DNA of 64,000 nt from an uncultured Chitinophaga sp. (GTDB taxonomy: Bacteria; Bacteroidota; Bacteroidia; Chitinophagales; Chitinophagaceae), in assembly GCF_946479755.1 (NCBI RefSeq), contig NZ_CAMLHC010000002.1, positions 62,001-126,000 of the forward strand, given 5' to 3'. The notes beneath the pieces are model-generated. The model was not told where the DNA came from. It searched no databases and saw nothing but the letters and a program-made list of their open reading frames with translations. This document shows positions 1-9,226 of this stretch, piece after piece. Made by a program: the position numbers and the translations under genes. How positions within the stretch are numbered: position 1 is the first letter of the stretch; the number at the start of each line of letters is the position of its first letter.

Positions 1-168
1 TGATCAGTCAATGGTCCGCCCGGCGAGGTTGTTAACATGAATTTTTAATGGGTACAACAGTGTAATGAAAGAAATGGCAACCGGGGTGGTCAAAGATAAC
101 ATGATAATTCGGTAAAATGGGCATAAGGTTTCCGGGGGCCTGTGGCTGGCGGGGCTTGAGCGCCGGGG

Positions 169-729
169 TTACCGGTATGATTTCCCGGCGTTCCGGGTTT
201 CGAAATCCTGTATTTCCTGTTGTAGCCGGCGTTTCTGCAGGAGATAGGTTTTTAGGTCCAGCCCGGATTTTTCGGCTTCGAGGCCGGAAAGTGCCTGGTG
301 TAGCCGTATCCATTCGTTGCTTAACAGATTTTTCTCTGAGTGGCGGGCGGTAATAAATGCAGGGGCTTCCCGTAACACTTCGAGGGGGTAGCCTTGTTGT
401 GCCCATTGGAGGAAGTCGTCGCTGAGGACGTCCATGCATTCGGGATCGAGGGCACCGTAGCCGGTGGTGTATACTATCAGTGTGGGCTGGGTGGTGTCCA
501 GGAAGATGCCGCAGCCGCCGCTGTCGTCTGCAATGCTCAGGTAGCCGGGAAGGTATTGTTGCACCTGGTAGTCGTTGTTCCTGGTCACAAGATCGTCGGT
601 GCCATAGAGGTTCACCAGGTCGGTGACGAGACGGCTTTCGCGCAGCTGCTCTGTTTCCAGGAAGCGGGCGTAGGCACCCGGCAGGGTGATGCCGAGTGCT
701 GTTGCGATCTGTTGAAGACGGTTAACCAT
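169..729 (-). CDS. SMI1/KNR4 (SUKH)-type protein
   Basis: A 186-residue protein with the SMI1/KNR4 fold pattern: an N-terminal helix with LPGAYARFL, then LYG around residue 50, then YLPGYLSIADDSGG and a hydrophobic strand FLDTTQPTLIVYTTGYG. SUKH proteins bind partner proteins and in bacteria are often immunity factors against polymorphic toxins, but housekeeping members exist. The C-terminal third is helical and charged, beyond the core domain. I chose the ATG at 729 because it overlaps the stop of the upstream TPR gene by 8 bases, as expected for translational coupling; an upstream in-frame start would lie inside that gene. No toxin gene is visible, so an immunity role is not supported by context. 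Family assignment is by pattern and fairly sure; the role is unknown. Confidence 0.7.
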   Translation of the reverse strand: MVNRLQQIATALGITLPGAYARFLETEQLRESRLVTDLVNLYGTDDLVTRNNDYQVQQYLPGYLSIADDSGGCGIFLDTTQPTLIVYTTGYGALDPECMDVLSDDFLQWAQQGYPLEVLREAPAFITARHSEKNLLSNEWIRLHQALSGLEAEKSGLDLKTYLLQKRRLQQEIQDFETRNAGKSYR

Positions 730-1936
730 TGCTTTTGAGTTGCGCCAGCCACTGTTGGGCAAATTCGTTGTCAGGTTCCAGCTCCAGCACTTTTTCGAAG
801 GAGGTGATGGCCAGCGGGAGGTCTTCCATCTGATAGAAAAGGATGGCGCGGTTGAGGTGGATATAGCTGTTGTCCGGAGCGATGGCCAGGGCGTTATTGT
901 AGCAGGTCAGCGCTTCGTCGAAATGTTCGGCCAGCATGTACAGGGAGCCCATATTCACGAGGAGACCGGGTTCTTCGGGCGCCAGTTCTATGCCTTTCCG
1001 GGCGTATTCCAGTCCCTGCAGCAGGCGCATTTCCACGCTTTTCTGCGTGTCTTCATTGAAGCCGTTGTCTTCCATGAAGGTAATGCTGTGGTGGATGCTT
1101 TCCAGCAGGTTTCTCACTTCGTTGTCATACCAGCCTGCTGTTTTCTCTACCTCCTGGGTGAAGGGCACGGCGTCGAGGTCTATGCCTTTGTCCATTTCGG
1201 CTGCTGTTTTCATTTTCCCTTTGGCGGGGGCGTACCACCATTCGCAGAATTTGCCCAGTTCACCGCCTTCTGGCAGTTCGTCAACAGGTGGCAGCCCTTC
1301 TTCGTAGATGGCGTCGTTGGCTACTACGAGGTCGAGGATGGTTTTCAGGCCTTCGTGGTCGATGGGTTCATTTTCCTGCTCTGCGGCCATCACCATGTAA
1401 GGCAGCAGCTGGTACCAGCTGGCGAGCAGGTCGCGGTACTGCTGTTGCGCAGCATTTTCCGCAATGATGCGGGCCATAGTGAACACGTCTAACAGCTGCG
1501 GTGGTGTGGCGTCGGCGCCCTGCAGGGAGCCGTTGGCCACAAAGGCTTCCCACAGCGTGGAACCGGCATCGCAGTAGAGGATATACTGTTGCTGCTGCTG
1601 ATCGAAGTAGGCGTAGCCCGCTACCGGATTGGTATCTGCGTCCCACTCCGCTTCCGGCTGGGTATAGATAAAGCTGAATTTCTGAGCGGCAGCGAGGTTG
1701 TCCAGGAACGCCTGGTGTTGTGCATAAGCCGGATGCGCAGTTATCGGGAAGGTATATACGAAACGGTGTTGTACCAGGATATCCATTACCCGGAAATGGG
1801 TGAAGCCGGTGTCAAAATTTGATTGCAGCTCGTACAGGCTGTAAAAGAGGCTTCTGCGGTCCAGCGAATCGTCCTGGCTTTCATGCAGACAGTAAACGGA
1901 CATCTCCACCAGGGATTCTATTTCATGCATCGACAT
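722..1936 (-). CDS. TPR-repeat protein of unknown function
   Basis: A 404-residue soluble protein without signal peptide or membrane segment. Residues about 1-310 are not recognised; they are acidic and contain a glutamine run (DQQQQQY) near residue 115. The C-terminal 90 residues hold two to three tetratricopeptide repeats, with the phrases GLEYARKGIELAPEEPG, LTCYNNALAIAPDNSY and ITSFEKVLELEPDN giving the usual A-x-x-x-P spacing. TPRs are protein-binding scaffolds. The stop overlaps the start of the SMI1/KNR4 gene, so both are probably made from one message and may act together. The divergent upstream side has no strong promoter match that I can see. Confidence is high for a real gene with TPRs and low for any specific role. 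Confidence 0.8.
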   Translation of the reverse strand: MSMHEIESLVEMSVYCLHESQDDSLDRRSLFYSLYELQSNFDTGFTHFRVMDILVQHRFVYTFPITAHPAYAQHQAFLDNLAAAQKFSFIYTQPEAEWDADTNPVAGYAYFDQQQQQYILYCDAGSTLWEAFVANGSLQGADATPPQLLDVFTMARIIAENAAQQQYRDLLASWYQLLPYMVMAAEQENEPIDHEGLKTILDLVVANDAIYEEGLPPVDELPEGGELGKFCEWWYAPAKGKMKTAAEMDKGIDLDAVPFTQEVEKTAGWYDNEVRNLLESIHHSITFMEDNGFNEDTQKSVEMRLLQGLEYARKGIELAPEEPGLLVNMGSLYMLAEHFDEALTCYNNALAIAPDNSYIHLNRAILFYQMEDLPLAITSFEKVLELEPDNEFAQQWLAQLKSNG

Positions 1937-2156
1937 ATCTTTGCTTTATTTGAAACGCGAAAATACGGATTATGGGAAAAAGAGCGGGTGGGCATCTGGA
2001 TAAAAAAACGGTGATGAAAAAACTTCTGCTCCCGGTAGTCAAACTGTGTCTTGTAGGTTGTAGCCTGCTGCTTTATTTCAAAACTTTTGGATTACGGATG
2101 TATCAGATAGCCTATGGTTGGATACGGTGGCCGCTATCCGGCGATGGAATATTAAT

Positions 2157-2181
2157 ACCCCGGACCGGATCACGGCCCGGG
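2157..2181 (-). terminator. GC-rich hairpin after the isomerase-like gene
   Basis: A hairpin with a 6-bp CCCCGG/CCGGGG stem, one mismatch, three more pairs and a 5-base loop lies 9 bases beyond the stop of the minus-strand gene ending at 2191. Read on the minus strand it is followed after several bases by TATTAATATT, a weak U-rich tract. It probably ends that transcript. The remaining stretch up to 1937 holds no convincing gene. Confidence 0.5.
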
Positions 2182-2190
2182 GTGGAGAAA

Positions 2191-3168
2191 TTACTTCACT
2201 AATACGTTCTTTACGTAGTTATAACTTTTGGTAATGCTGTCGAATGGATCGATGGTGATTTTATCCTGCTCCACAAAGATATGCTGCACGCCTGCCTGTT
2301 TAGCCTGGGCGAAGATTTGCCGGAAATTGATGCTGCCGGTGCCTACTTCTGCGAAAGATACGCCGGACAGGAGCTGCATGGAGGTTTTGTTTTCGTTGCC
2401 GGCGGCGGTGAGACTGGCCGTGTTCTTTTTGTCCATATCTTTTACGTGCCAGGCCACAAAGCGACCGGGTGCTTCGGAGAACAGTTTCAGCGGATCTACG
2501 CCGGATTTCACCGCCCAGAAAAGGTCCAGTTCAAATGACACCAGCGCAGGGTCCGTGTTTTTGAGCATCACCTCATAACCTGTGGTGCTGCTGTCTGCCA
2601 GCTTCTTAAATTCCCAGTAATGGTTATGGTACCCGATCTGCAGGTTGGATTTTTTACACAGTTCGCCGGCTTTGTTCAGCTGGTCGGCCATGAATTTGTA
2701 ATCATCTGTTGCCAGCTTTTTATCCCACAGGGACAGTGGGAGCACCGGCACAATAAAATATTGCTGCCCCAGTGACGCTGCCAGGTCAATCTGCGGTTGC
2801 AGCGCCGCCGGGTCGCCATTGCCGCGGGTCAGATAGTCGTTGAGCTGATAGTGGCCGCTGGGCGTGGCCAGCTGGTATTCGTCGAACAGCGCTTTCAGTT
2901 CCGACGGTTTGAGTCCCCAGAAAGTACCTTTGTCCTTTTCCCCCTGGTAACCGTAATAGGTCTCCACTTCCTTATAACCAATCTGCGCTACGCGGATGAT
3001 CGTGCTTTTTACGTCTCTGTCCAGCTGATCGCGCAGCGTGTACAATTGCAGCCCGATATTACGGGAGAGGCCTTTTTTCTCCGTCTGGGCAAAGAGGCCG
3101 CCGGGAAGCATCATGCCGGCAGCTAACAAGCCGGCCTGCTGAATAAATGAACGTCGTGAGTTATGCAT
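2191..3168 (-). CDS. Exported sugar phosphate isomerase/epimerase-like protein
   Basis: A 325-residue protein of the xylose-isomerase-like TIM-barrel family (AP endonuclease 2 fold). The N-terminus has a twin-arginine type signal: NSRRSFIQ, then a hydrophobic stretch ending at LFAQ near residue 28, so the protein is probably moved folded to the periplasm. Barrel landmarks include the early strand NIGLQLYTLRD, a metal-ligand type segment LQIGYHNHYWEF, FELDLFWAV, and GRFVAWHVKDMD. Members of this family in Chitinophagaceae are usually annotated as sugar phosphate isomerase/epimerase and take part in breakdown of modified sugars or inositol-like compounds. The gene stands alone between convergent and divergent neighbours, so context gives no substrate. 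Confidence 0.85.
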   Translation of the reverse strand: MHNSRRSFIQQAGLLAAGMMLPGGLFAQTEKKGLSRNIGLQLYTLRDQLDRDVKSTIIRVAQIGYKEVETYYGYQGEKDKGTFWGLKPSELKALFDEYQLATPSGHYQLNDYLTRGNGDPAALQPQIDLAASLGQQYFIVPVLPLSLWDKKLATDDYKFMADQLNKAGELCKKSNLQIGYHNHYWEFKKLADSSTTGYEVMLKNTDPALVSFELDLFWAVKSGVDPLKLFSEAPGRFVAWHVKDMDKKNTASLTAAGNENKTSMQLLSGVSFAEVGTGSINFRQIFAQAKQAGVQHIFVEQDKITIDPFDSITKSYNYVKNVLVK

Positions 3169-3343
3169 CTAATAATGTTGTTTGTAACGTGGACAATGAC
3201 CGAAATTAAGAAAAAGGGTTTTATCCCCGCAGAAAATGTTGCTGCGGCTTTACAGCAGCGGGTTTGCGGCTAAATAATTTTTATCCGGATCTGGTTTTAA
3301 TTGGTTAAATTGTTAAGACACTGATTATCCTAAAGCCAACTCG

Positions 3344-4543
3344 ATGAAGCTATTTTTCTGGAAGCGGAAAACGGCCGGGGGACCCCAAAAAAAGAAATCA
3401 AAAGTCAGGGAATGGATAGAAGCTGCTGTTTTTGCCATCGTAGTGGCCACGCTGATCCGGACCTTCCTGTTTGAAGCTTTTATGATCCCCAGCGGCTCTA
3501 TGGAAAGGACCCTGTTAATCCACGACTATCTGTTCGTTAGTAAGATCAGCTATGGTCCGCGCATCCCCATGACGCCACTGGCATTCCCGTTTGCCAATCA
3601 CACCCTGCCCTTCACCAAAACCGCCAAATCTTATTCCACCGCTGTACAGTGGCCCTACAAACGATTGCCCGGTTTCAGCGAAGTGAAAAGGAATGATGTG
3701 ATCGTGTTTAACTACCCCTGCGGAGATACGGCTTTGTACAGCAAGTCGGGAGATGACGCAGACTATTACGTGATGAAACGGAACATGACGCCGGACACCC
3801 TGAAGCTGTTTTACCGCGACCCCATTTACCGCCCGGTAGACCGGCGGGAAACATGGATCAAACGTGCCGTAGGCATCAGCGGAGATACGATCATGGTGGT
3901 AAACGGACAGTTGTTCGTTAACGGTAAACCAGGTTTTGAGCCTCCACAGGCACTCACCGGCTACCAGGTAAAAACGAGATCCGGAAAGCCGTTTAACGAT
4001 AAACAGGAAAAGGACCTTGGCCTGGATGGCGGTTATGGCCTTGGAGAAGATTCCACTAAGTATTATACCTATGATCTCACCAAAGATAAAGTTGCACTGA
4101 TAAAACAATGGGGAGATACGATTCAGCCGGACCCGAAAACAAAAACGCGGAGAGGCATTTTCCCCGGTGACCCGGATAACTTCCCGTGGAGCGAAGATAC
4201 CTACGGCCCGATCTACGTACCGCGAAAAGGCGCCACCGTAACACTGGATACCTGCGTACTGCCGCTTTACCGGCGTATCATCGTCAACTACGAGAACAAC
4301 CAGCTGGAAGTACAGGGCGATAAAATATTTATCAACGGCCAGGAAACAAAAGCGTACACCTTTAAAATGAATTATTACTGGATGATGGGCGATAACCGCC
4401 ACCAGTCAATAGATTCCCGCTTCTGGGGCTTTGTGCCCGAAGATCACCTGATTGGCAAAGCGTGGGTGATATGGTTTAGCTTTCACAAGACGTATAAGGA
4501 TTTTTATATGCGCTGGGGGAGGTTTTTTACATTGATTAAATGA
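3344..4543 (+). CDS. lepB: Signal peptidase I
   Basis: Inner-membrane serine protease that removes signal peptides from secreted proteins. At 399 residues it has the expanded size usual in Bacteroidota. A basic N-terminus (KKKSKVREW) precedes one membrane helix at about residues 25-45. The catalytic serine is S52 in the PSGSM box and the catalytic lysine is K173 in WIKRAVGISGD. A third conserved box, MMGDNRHQSIDSRFWGFVP, lies near the C-terminus, followed by the usual LIGKAWVIWFS. The segment between the boxes carries a roughly 150-residue insertion typical of the phylum. It is monocistronic, with its stop only 7 bases from the stop of the convergent amidohydrolase gene. Both catalytic residues are intact, so the call is firm. 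Confidence 0.95.
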   Translation: MKLFFWKRKTAGGPQKKKSKVREWIEAAVFAIVVATLIRTFLFEAFMIPSGSMERTLLIHDYLFVSKISYGPRIPMTPLAFPFANHTLPFTKTAKSYSTAVQWPYKRLPGFSEVKRNDVIVFNYPCGDTALYSKSGDDADYYVMKRNMTPDTLKLFYRDPIYRPVDRRETWIKRAVGISGDTIMVVNGQLFVNGKPGFEPPQALTGYQVKTRSGKPFNDKQEKDLGLDGGYGLGEDSTKYYTYDLTKDKVALIKQWGDTIQPDPKTKTRRGIFPGDPDNFPWSEDTYGPIYVPRKGATVTLDTCVLPLYRRIIVNYENNQLEVQGDKIFINGQETKAYTFKMNYYWMMGDNRHQSIDSRFWGFVPEDHLIGKAWVIWFSFHKTYKDFYMRWGRFFTLIK

Positions 4544-4550
4544 TGCCTGG

Positions 4551-5966
4551 CTACTGCGCATTGGCTGCTTTTACTTTGTCCAGCAGCAGATCCAGCGCTG
4601 CGCGGTCCAGTAACTGACCTTTGGTAACTACGGCACTTATTTTTTCAGTGTTGTGGATATCTTCCAGCGGGTTGGCGCTGAGGAGCAGGATGTCCGCCTT
4701 TTTACCGGCGGCGAGTGCGCCATAGTCCTTCTTATGCAGGAATACAGGGGAATTGATCACCGATGCCTGCAACGCCTGCAGGGGCGTAAGACCGAAATGC
4801 ACCATGAGTGCCAGTTCCCGGTGCAGCCCAATACCGGGATAGTCAAATGAATTCAGATAACCGGCATCTGTGCCTGCCATGATCTTCACACCGGCTTTCT
4901 GCAGCAACGGCAGGATCGCCGACTCTTTTTCGTATAGCTCTTTCCGGTAGGCGATAGCGGCGCTGTCGTCTTTCATAACCCGCTTTACCCGCATCTCGTA
5001 GGTTTTCTGCAACCCTTTACCGATGTAGGCCAGGTAAGGGTCCTGTGCGTGATCGTCCTGGTCGAAATACGCAAGGATCTGTCCCAGCGAAAGGGTAGGA
5101 GTAACCGCCGTACCGCTGGCTGCCATATGGCGGTAGGCCTTCAGTGCGGCGGCGGTATTAAAATGGGTCAGTATATACCGGTTGATGTCGCGGCCTTTGA
5201 TTTCTCCGTTGGCGATGCGGCGGGAGAGGGCCGCTTCGTCTTTTACGCCGGCTTTCCAAACGTAGGACAGATGTTCCACGGAGCTAAGGCCTGCATCGGT
5301 TACCTGCTGCAGCGTAAGGGCATAAGGTACGTGCCCGGAGATGATCATCCCGCGCTGCCGCGCCGCTTTCACGGCTTCGAGGTACAGTGCAGGCTTGATC
5401 GTGTTGTCCGTGATTTTTACGAAGTCTACGTGCATCCGTTGCAGTGAGTCCAGCGCCTGGTTTAGTTCGGCGGTGGTGCCAATTTCAATGTCACCCAGCC
5501 ATACGGATTTATAACCTTCCAGCTTGGGGCCGGATGTGAAAATGGTAGGCCCCTGCAAGGTCCCGTTGTTGACTTCGTCACGCCATTGGAGCACGGATGC
5601 GCTGATATCGGCAGCGCAATCGCGGATGCTGGTGACGCCATGAGCGAGATAGAGCGGCAGGAAGTTTTTGTTTTCACCGGCAAGGGTGTCGCCGCCGCCG
5701 AAGTGCATGTGGTTGTCCCACAGACCGGGCATGGCATACTGGTTGCCGCCATCAAAGGTGTGTGCTGCTTTGTACTGCTTTGCACGTTGTGGCGTGGTAA
5801 CGGCAAGGATGGTATCGTGGCGTACCACGATCGCCTGGTTGGGCGTGATCTTCCCGGTTTTGATATCGATCACTTTTACCGGGGAGATGACCAGGTCCGC
5901 TGGTTGTTGCGCAGACGCTGCGATTCCTCCCAATAAGGAAAGGAAAATTAAAATACCTTTTTTCAT
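4551..5966 (-). CDS. Secreted amidohydrolase family protein
   Basis: A 471-residue metal-dependent hydrolase of the imidazolonepropionase/prolidase-like amidohydrolase group. It starts with a signal peptide (MKKGILIFLSLLGGIAASAQ) and so acts in the periplasm or outside. The metal-binding HxH is H86/H88 in GLWDNHMHFG, further histidines lie in IISGHVPYA and SSVEHLSYVW, and the catalytic aspartate is in IMAGTDAG. The end has the beta-sandwich closing motif GKKADILLLSANPLEDI. Members hydrolyse C-N bonds of dipeptides, cyclic amides or lactams. Its start overlaps the stop of the upstream MFS gene by 4 bases (ATGA), so export or uptake and hydrolysis are co-expressed. The substrate cannot be told from sequence. 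Confidence 0.88.
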   Translation of the reverse strand: MKKGILIFLSLLGGIAASAQQPADLVISPVKVIDIKTGKITPNQAIVVRHDTILAVTTPQRAKQYKAAHTFDGGNQYAMPGLWDNHMHFGGGDTLAGENKNFLPLYLAHGVTSIRDCAADISASVLQWRDEVNNGTLQGPTIFTSGPKLEGYKSVWLGDIEIGTTAELNQALDSLQRMHVDFVKITDNTIKPALYLEAVKAARQRGMIISGHVPYALTLQQVTDAGLSSVEHLSYVWKAGVKDEAALSRRIANGEIKGRDINRYILTHFNTAAALKAYRHMAASGTAVTPTLSLGQILAYFDQDDHAQDPYLAYIGKGLQKTYEMRVKRVMKDDSAAIAYRKELYEKESAILPLLQKAGVKIMAGTDAGYLNSFDYPGIGLHRELALMVHFGLTPLQALQASVINSPVFLHKKDYGALAAGKKADILLLSANPLEDIHNTEKISAVVTKGQLLDRAALDLLLDKVKAANAQ

Positions 5967-7165
5967 GATGGTGTGTTATTCCGTTGTTGAAAATTCAGTA
6001 GCAAGGCGGCCAGTACAAAGGTACCACCCAGGAAACAAACACCTGTCCAGTGCCAGTGGCTCCATACCTGTGCACCCAGCAGCGAACCGAGCGCGCCGCC
6101 GGAGAAAGCGCTGGTCATGTACACGGTGTTGAGCCTGCTGCGTGCCGCCGGCAACAGCGCAAATACTTTCGACTGGTTCGAGATATGCGCTACCTGTTGA
6201 CCTACATCGAGCAGCACCACGCCAACGATCAGTCCAGTCAGTGAGGCGGCCGAAAAGCCCATGATCACAAAAGCGGCCAGCATGGCCAGTACGCCGAAGC
6301 GAAGGGTGAACTGCGGTCCTCTGCTGTCGGCCGATTTGCCGGCGGCCGGAGCGGCCAGCGCACCACAGGCGCCTATCAGTCCGAAGAGCCCTACCATATC
6401 ACTTTTATAGAAGAAAGGACTGCCTTCCAGTAAAAATACCAGTGTGGTCCAGAATACGCTGAAAGCACCGAAGGTCAGGAAGCTGGTCAGCGCGGCCTGC
6501 CGTAACGGAGCATACGCTTTTACCATCGATACCAGGGATTTCATCAGGCTGCCATAGCTGCCTTCAAAAGAGGGAGGGTCTGATGGCAACATACGGTAAA
6601 GAACGGCCAGTAAAACAGCCATCATGCCACCACCTAACAGGAATACCGCACGCCAGCCCCAGTGGGCGCCAATGATACCGCTGAGCGTACGGGACAACAA
6701 GATCCCGATCAGCAGTCCGCTCATTACTTTTCCGACAATCCTGCCGCGGGCTTCATCCGGCGCCAGTGTAGCCGCCATAGGCAGCAACAGCTGTGGTACG
6801 GCAGAGAAAAACCCGATGAACAGGCTGGCGCCCACCATCATGTAGTAGTTCACAGACGCTGCCGCCAGCCACATACACACCGTGGCTCCTGCCAGTTTCC
6901 ATAATATCAGTTTACGTCTTTCTGTTTTATCTCCCAGGGGCACTATCAGCAGCAAGCCCAGTGTATATCCTATCTGTGTAATCGTGGCGATCACGCTCAC
7001 TTTGCTTTCGCTGACACCGAAGGTATCGGCCATCATCAGCAACAGTGGCTGATTGTAATAGATATTGGCGACTACCATGCCACAGGTAACAGCCATAAGC
7101 ACAACAAGGGCGTTCGTTATCTGGCTGCCTTTCCTTTTGAGAGGCAGTGTCATCACGTTTTCCAT
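5963..7165 (-). CDS. MFS transporter
   Basis: A 400-residue inner-membrane protein with about 12 hydrophobic segments and the major-facilitator signature between helices 2 and 3 (PLGDKTERRKLI). The overall pattern (YYNQPLLLMMADTFGVSE near the start and an arginine-rich loop after helix 4) resembles the YnfM/AraJ-like drug and sugar efflux groups. It is the first gene of a two-gene unit with the amidohydrolase, whose start it overlaps by 4 bases. An AraC-type regulator lies just upstream on the same strand and is the natural candidate regulator. Transport direction and substrate are not deducible. Confidence 0.85.
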   Translation of the reverse strand: MENVMTLPLKRKGSQITNALVVLMAVTCGMVVANIYYNQPLLLMMADTFGVSESKVSVIATITQIGYTLGLLLIVPLGDKTERRKLILWKLAGATVCMWLAAASVNYYMMVGASLFIGFFSAVPQLLLPMAATLAPDEARGRIVGKVMSGLLIGILLSRTLSGIIGAHWGWRAVFLLGGGMMAVLLAVLYRMLPSDPPSFEGSYGSLMKSLVSMVKAYAPLRQAALTSFLTFGAFSVFWTTLVFLLEGSPFFYKSDMVGLFGLIGACGALAAPAAGKSADSRGPQFTLRFGVLAMLAAFVIMGFSAASLTGLIVGVVLLDVGQQVAHISNQSKVFALLPAARSRLNTVYMTSAFSGGALGSLLGAQVWSHWHWTGVCFLGGTFVLAALLLNFQQRNNTPS

Positions 7166-7183
7166 ACTATTATTTCTTTAGGG

Positions 7184-7191
7184 CAAAAGTA
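7184..7191 (-). promoter_or_regulatory. TAnnTTTG promoter element for MFS/amidohydrolase operon
   Basis: On the minus strand the sequence TACTTTTG matches the Bacteroidota sigma-ABfr -7 consensus TAnnTTTG and lies 18 bases before the MFS start codon. A T-rich stretch about 20 bases further upstream could serve as the -33 element. The leader would be very short. Confidence 0.5.
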
Positions 7192-7242
7192 GACCGGAAC
7201 GAAGGGGTAAAATGGTACTCATTATTGAACGACAGGTACTTT

Positions 7243-8121
7243 TTATAGATGTTTCACCTGGCGGCGAAAGTCAACCGGGGTTTGCGCAGTATACTTCCGG
7301 AAGAAGCGGGAGAAATAGGAAGTGTCGTTAAAGCCCAGAGAGAAAGCGATCTCTTTCACGTCCATGTCGGTCAGGATCAGTAACCGCTTGGCTTCGAGCA
7401 GCAGCCGGTCACGGATATATTCCCCGGCGGTGATGCCGGATTCTTTGCGGCATACCGTGTTGAGGTAACTGGGGGTTACGTGCAGGCGTGCAGCGTAGTA
7501 ACTGACTTCGCTGTGCTGTGCATATTGTTTCTCCAGCAGCAGCAGAAAGCGGTTGATCAGCCGGTTGCCTGCGGCGGCTGTTTCCGACGGATAGGCTACG
7601 GCATACCATCGCTGCAGCAGTAACAGGATAATCTGTAACCGGTGTTGTGTGATGTTGGCGGCGGTTTCGCCGGTCATCAGCTGCAGCTCTGCCGTGAGCT
7701 GTGCATATTGCTCGCGCGTGAGCTTCAGCAGCGGCATGGCGGAAGGTGTAAAAAACGGCCACATAGGCCCTTTCTGTAACATGAAGCTGCCGGAGAACAT
7801 CACCTGGTAACCGGTAGTATTGGCAGCAAGCCGCCACTGGTGCGCTTGTCCGGGTGCGAGGAAAAATACGCTGTGCGGCGTCACTTTGTAATCCCGGAAG
7901 TCGATGGTGTGCGTACCGCCACCCTTGCTCCCTACGATCAGCAGCATAAAAAAATCATGCTTGTGCGCTTCGTCTATCACAGGCATATTGATCGGCTCAT
8001 GTTGCACGAGCTTAAAATCCTCCTGCCGGTAGGGGAGATTGAAGATTTTTTCTATGCCGAACGTCTTTAACCCCGTGATTGCCATGGTAATTGCTGATTT
8101 TAGGGATGAGCGAAGATCCAT
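7243..8121 (-). CDS. AraC-family transcriptional regulator
   Basis: A 292-residue regulator with an N-terminal cupin-type ligand domain (HDFFMLLIVGSKGGGTHTIDF, then SVFFLAPGQAHQW) and a C-terminal double helix-turn-helix. The second motif is very clear: VKEIAFSLGFNDTSYFSRFFRKYTAQTPVDFRRQ. The first DNA-binding helix pair is VSYYAARLHVTPSYLNTVCRKESGITAGEYI. An alternative ATG at 8085 gives a 280-residue protein and is equally plausible, because residues 1-12 are not part of the domain. It lies upstream of, and on the same strand as, the MFS/amidohydrolase pair, which it probably controls in response to a small molecule. Confidence 0.9.
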   Translation of the reverse strand: MDLRSSLKSAITMAITGLKTFGIEKIFNLPYRQEDFKLVQHEPINMPVIDEAHKHDFFMLLIVGSKGGGTHTIDFRDYKVTPHSVFFLAPGQAHQWRLAANTTGYQVMFSGSFMLQKGPMWPFFTPSAMPLLKLTREQYAQLTAELQLMTGETAANITQHRLQIILLLLQRWYAVAYPSETAAAGNRLINRFLLLLEKQYAQHSEVSYYAARLHVTPSYLNTVCRKESGITAGEYIRDRLLLEAKRLLILTDMDVKEIAFSLGFNDTSYFSRFFRKYTAQTPVDFRRQVKHL

Positions 8122-8194
8122 CCGGCTGTCGTTTTTTACAGCGATGAGATCGGGATTGTTATAAAAATATGATAATCACCGGCAATTTACTGTT

Positions 8195-8202
8195 TATCTT
8201 TG
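8195..8202 (+). promoter_or_regulatory. TAnnTTTG promoter element for YheT-like gene
   Basis: TATCTTTG matches the -7 consensus and sits 20 bases before the start codon of the hydrolase gene at 8223. No good -33 TTTG is visible at the usual distance. Confidence 0.45.
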
Positions 8203-8222
8203 TGTCCTGATATAAAGCAACT

Positions 8223-9170
8223 ATGGAGTACGCGGCGCCATTTCTTTTACGCAACCGGCATATGCAGACGATCTATCCTTCCCTTTTCCGGAAGATAAGA
8301 CCGGCTGCCTATCAGCGGCGCCGTATCACTACGCCGGATGGCGATTTCCTCGACCTCGATTTCAGCGGACAGGGAAACGACCGGGTGGTGGTGATCCTGC
8401 ACGGCCTCGAGGGCAACGCTACCCGTAAGTATGTGCTGGGCATGGTACATATTTTTAATGAAGCCGGTTTTGACACCGTATCCATGAATTTCAGGGGATG
8501 CAGCGGAGAACCCAATAAACTATTGCGGTTTTATCACAGCGGGGAAACGGATGATCTGCAAACCGTGATCGAATACCTGGTATCGCTGGACAAGTATACA
8601 GCGATCCACCTGGTGGGATTTTCCCTCGGCGGCAATGTGACGCTGAAATATATCGGGGAGCGCGGAACAGCTATTGAGCCGCTGATCAAATCGGCGGTGG
8701 CGATCTCTGTGCCCTGCGATCTGAAAGGTAGTTCCGCTGAACTGGAAAAGAAACACAACACTATTTACATGCAACGTTTCATCCGCGATCTGAAGGAAAA
8801 ACTGCGGCTGAAACAATTGCAATACCCGGATGGCATCAGCCTGGAAGGCTTTCAGCATATCCGTACCTTCCGCCAGTTCGATGACCGCTATACCGGTCCT
8901 ATGCATGGCTTCCGCGATGCGATCGATTACTGGCAGCAGTGCAGTTCCCTGTATGTATTACACCAGATCAGTATTCCCACGCTGCTGATCAATGCCAAAG
9001 ACGACCCTTTCCTCAGCCCCGCCTGTTACCCGTATGAAATAGCACGCCACAGCGATACTTTTTTCCTGGAAACACCGTTTAATGGTGGCCATGTAGGCTT
9101 CGTGACATTCAACGAACCTTACTACTGGTCAGAGCAACGGGCGCTCGCCTTTTTCCGGGAACATGCATAA
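8223..9170 (+). CDS. YheT-like alpha/beta-hydrolase
   Basis: A 315-residue soluble alpha/beta-hydrolase of the YheT/ABHD1-3 group. It opens with the family hallmark NRHMQTIYPSLFR, has the oxyanion strand VVVILHGLEGNA, the paired RGCSGEPN box, and the nucleophile elbow GFSLGGN with S134. The acid is in LINAKDDPF and the histidine in NGGHVGFV. Members act on medium-chain or phospholipid esters, though the E. coli enzyme's true substrate is not known. It is a single gene with its own promoter-like element. Family assignment is firm; the physiological ester is unknown. Confidence 0.9.
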   Translation: MEYAAPFLLRNRHMQTIYPSLFRKIRPAAYQRRRITTPDGDFLDLDFSGQGNDRVVVILHGLEGNATRKYVLGMVHIFNEAGFDTVSMNFRGCSGEPNKLLRFYHSGETDDLQTVIEYLVSLDKYTAIHLVGFSLGGNVTLKYIGERGTAIEPLIKSAVAISVPCDLKGSSAELEKKHNTIYMQRFIRDLKEKLRLKQLQYPDGISLEGFQHIRTFRQFDDRYTGPMHGFRDAIDYWQQCSSLYVLHQISIPTLLINAKDDPFLSPACYPYEIARHSDTFFLETPFNGGHVGFVTFNEPYYWSEQRALAFFREHA

Positions 9171-9226
9171 CACCATGGACAAAGAAATGCGCCACAGGTG
9201 TTTATTTTTTCTTATTTTGATGTTTA

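Noticed and set aside
1972..2202. Short plus-strand frame of 76 codons between the TPR and isomerase-like genes
   Set aside because: It has one hydrophobic stretch but runs through the hairpin at 2157-2181 and into the end of the opposite gene, and its end is proline/arginine-rich noise. Not supported as a gene.
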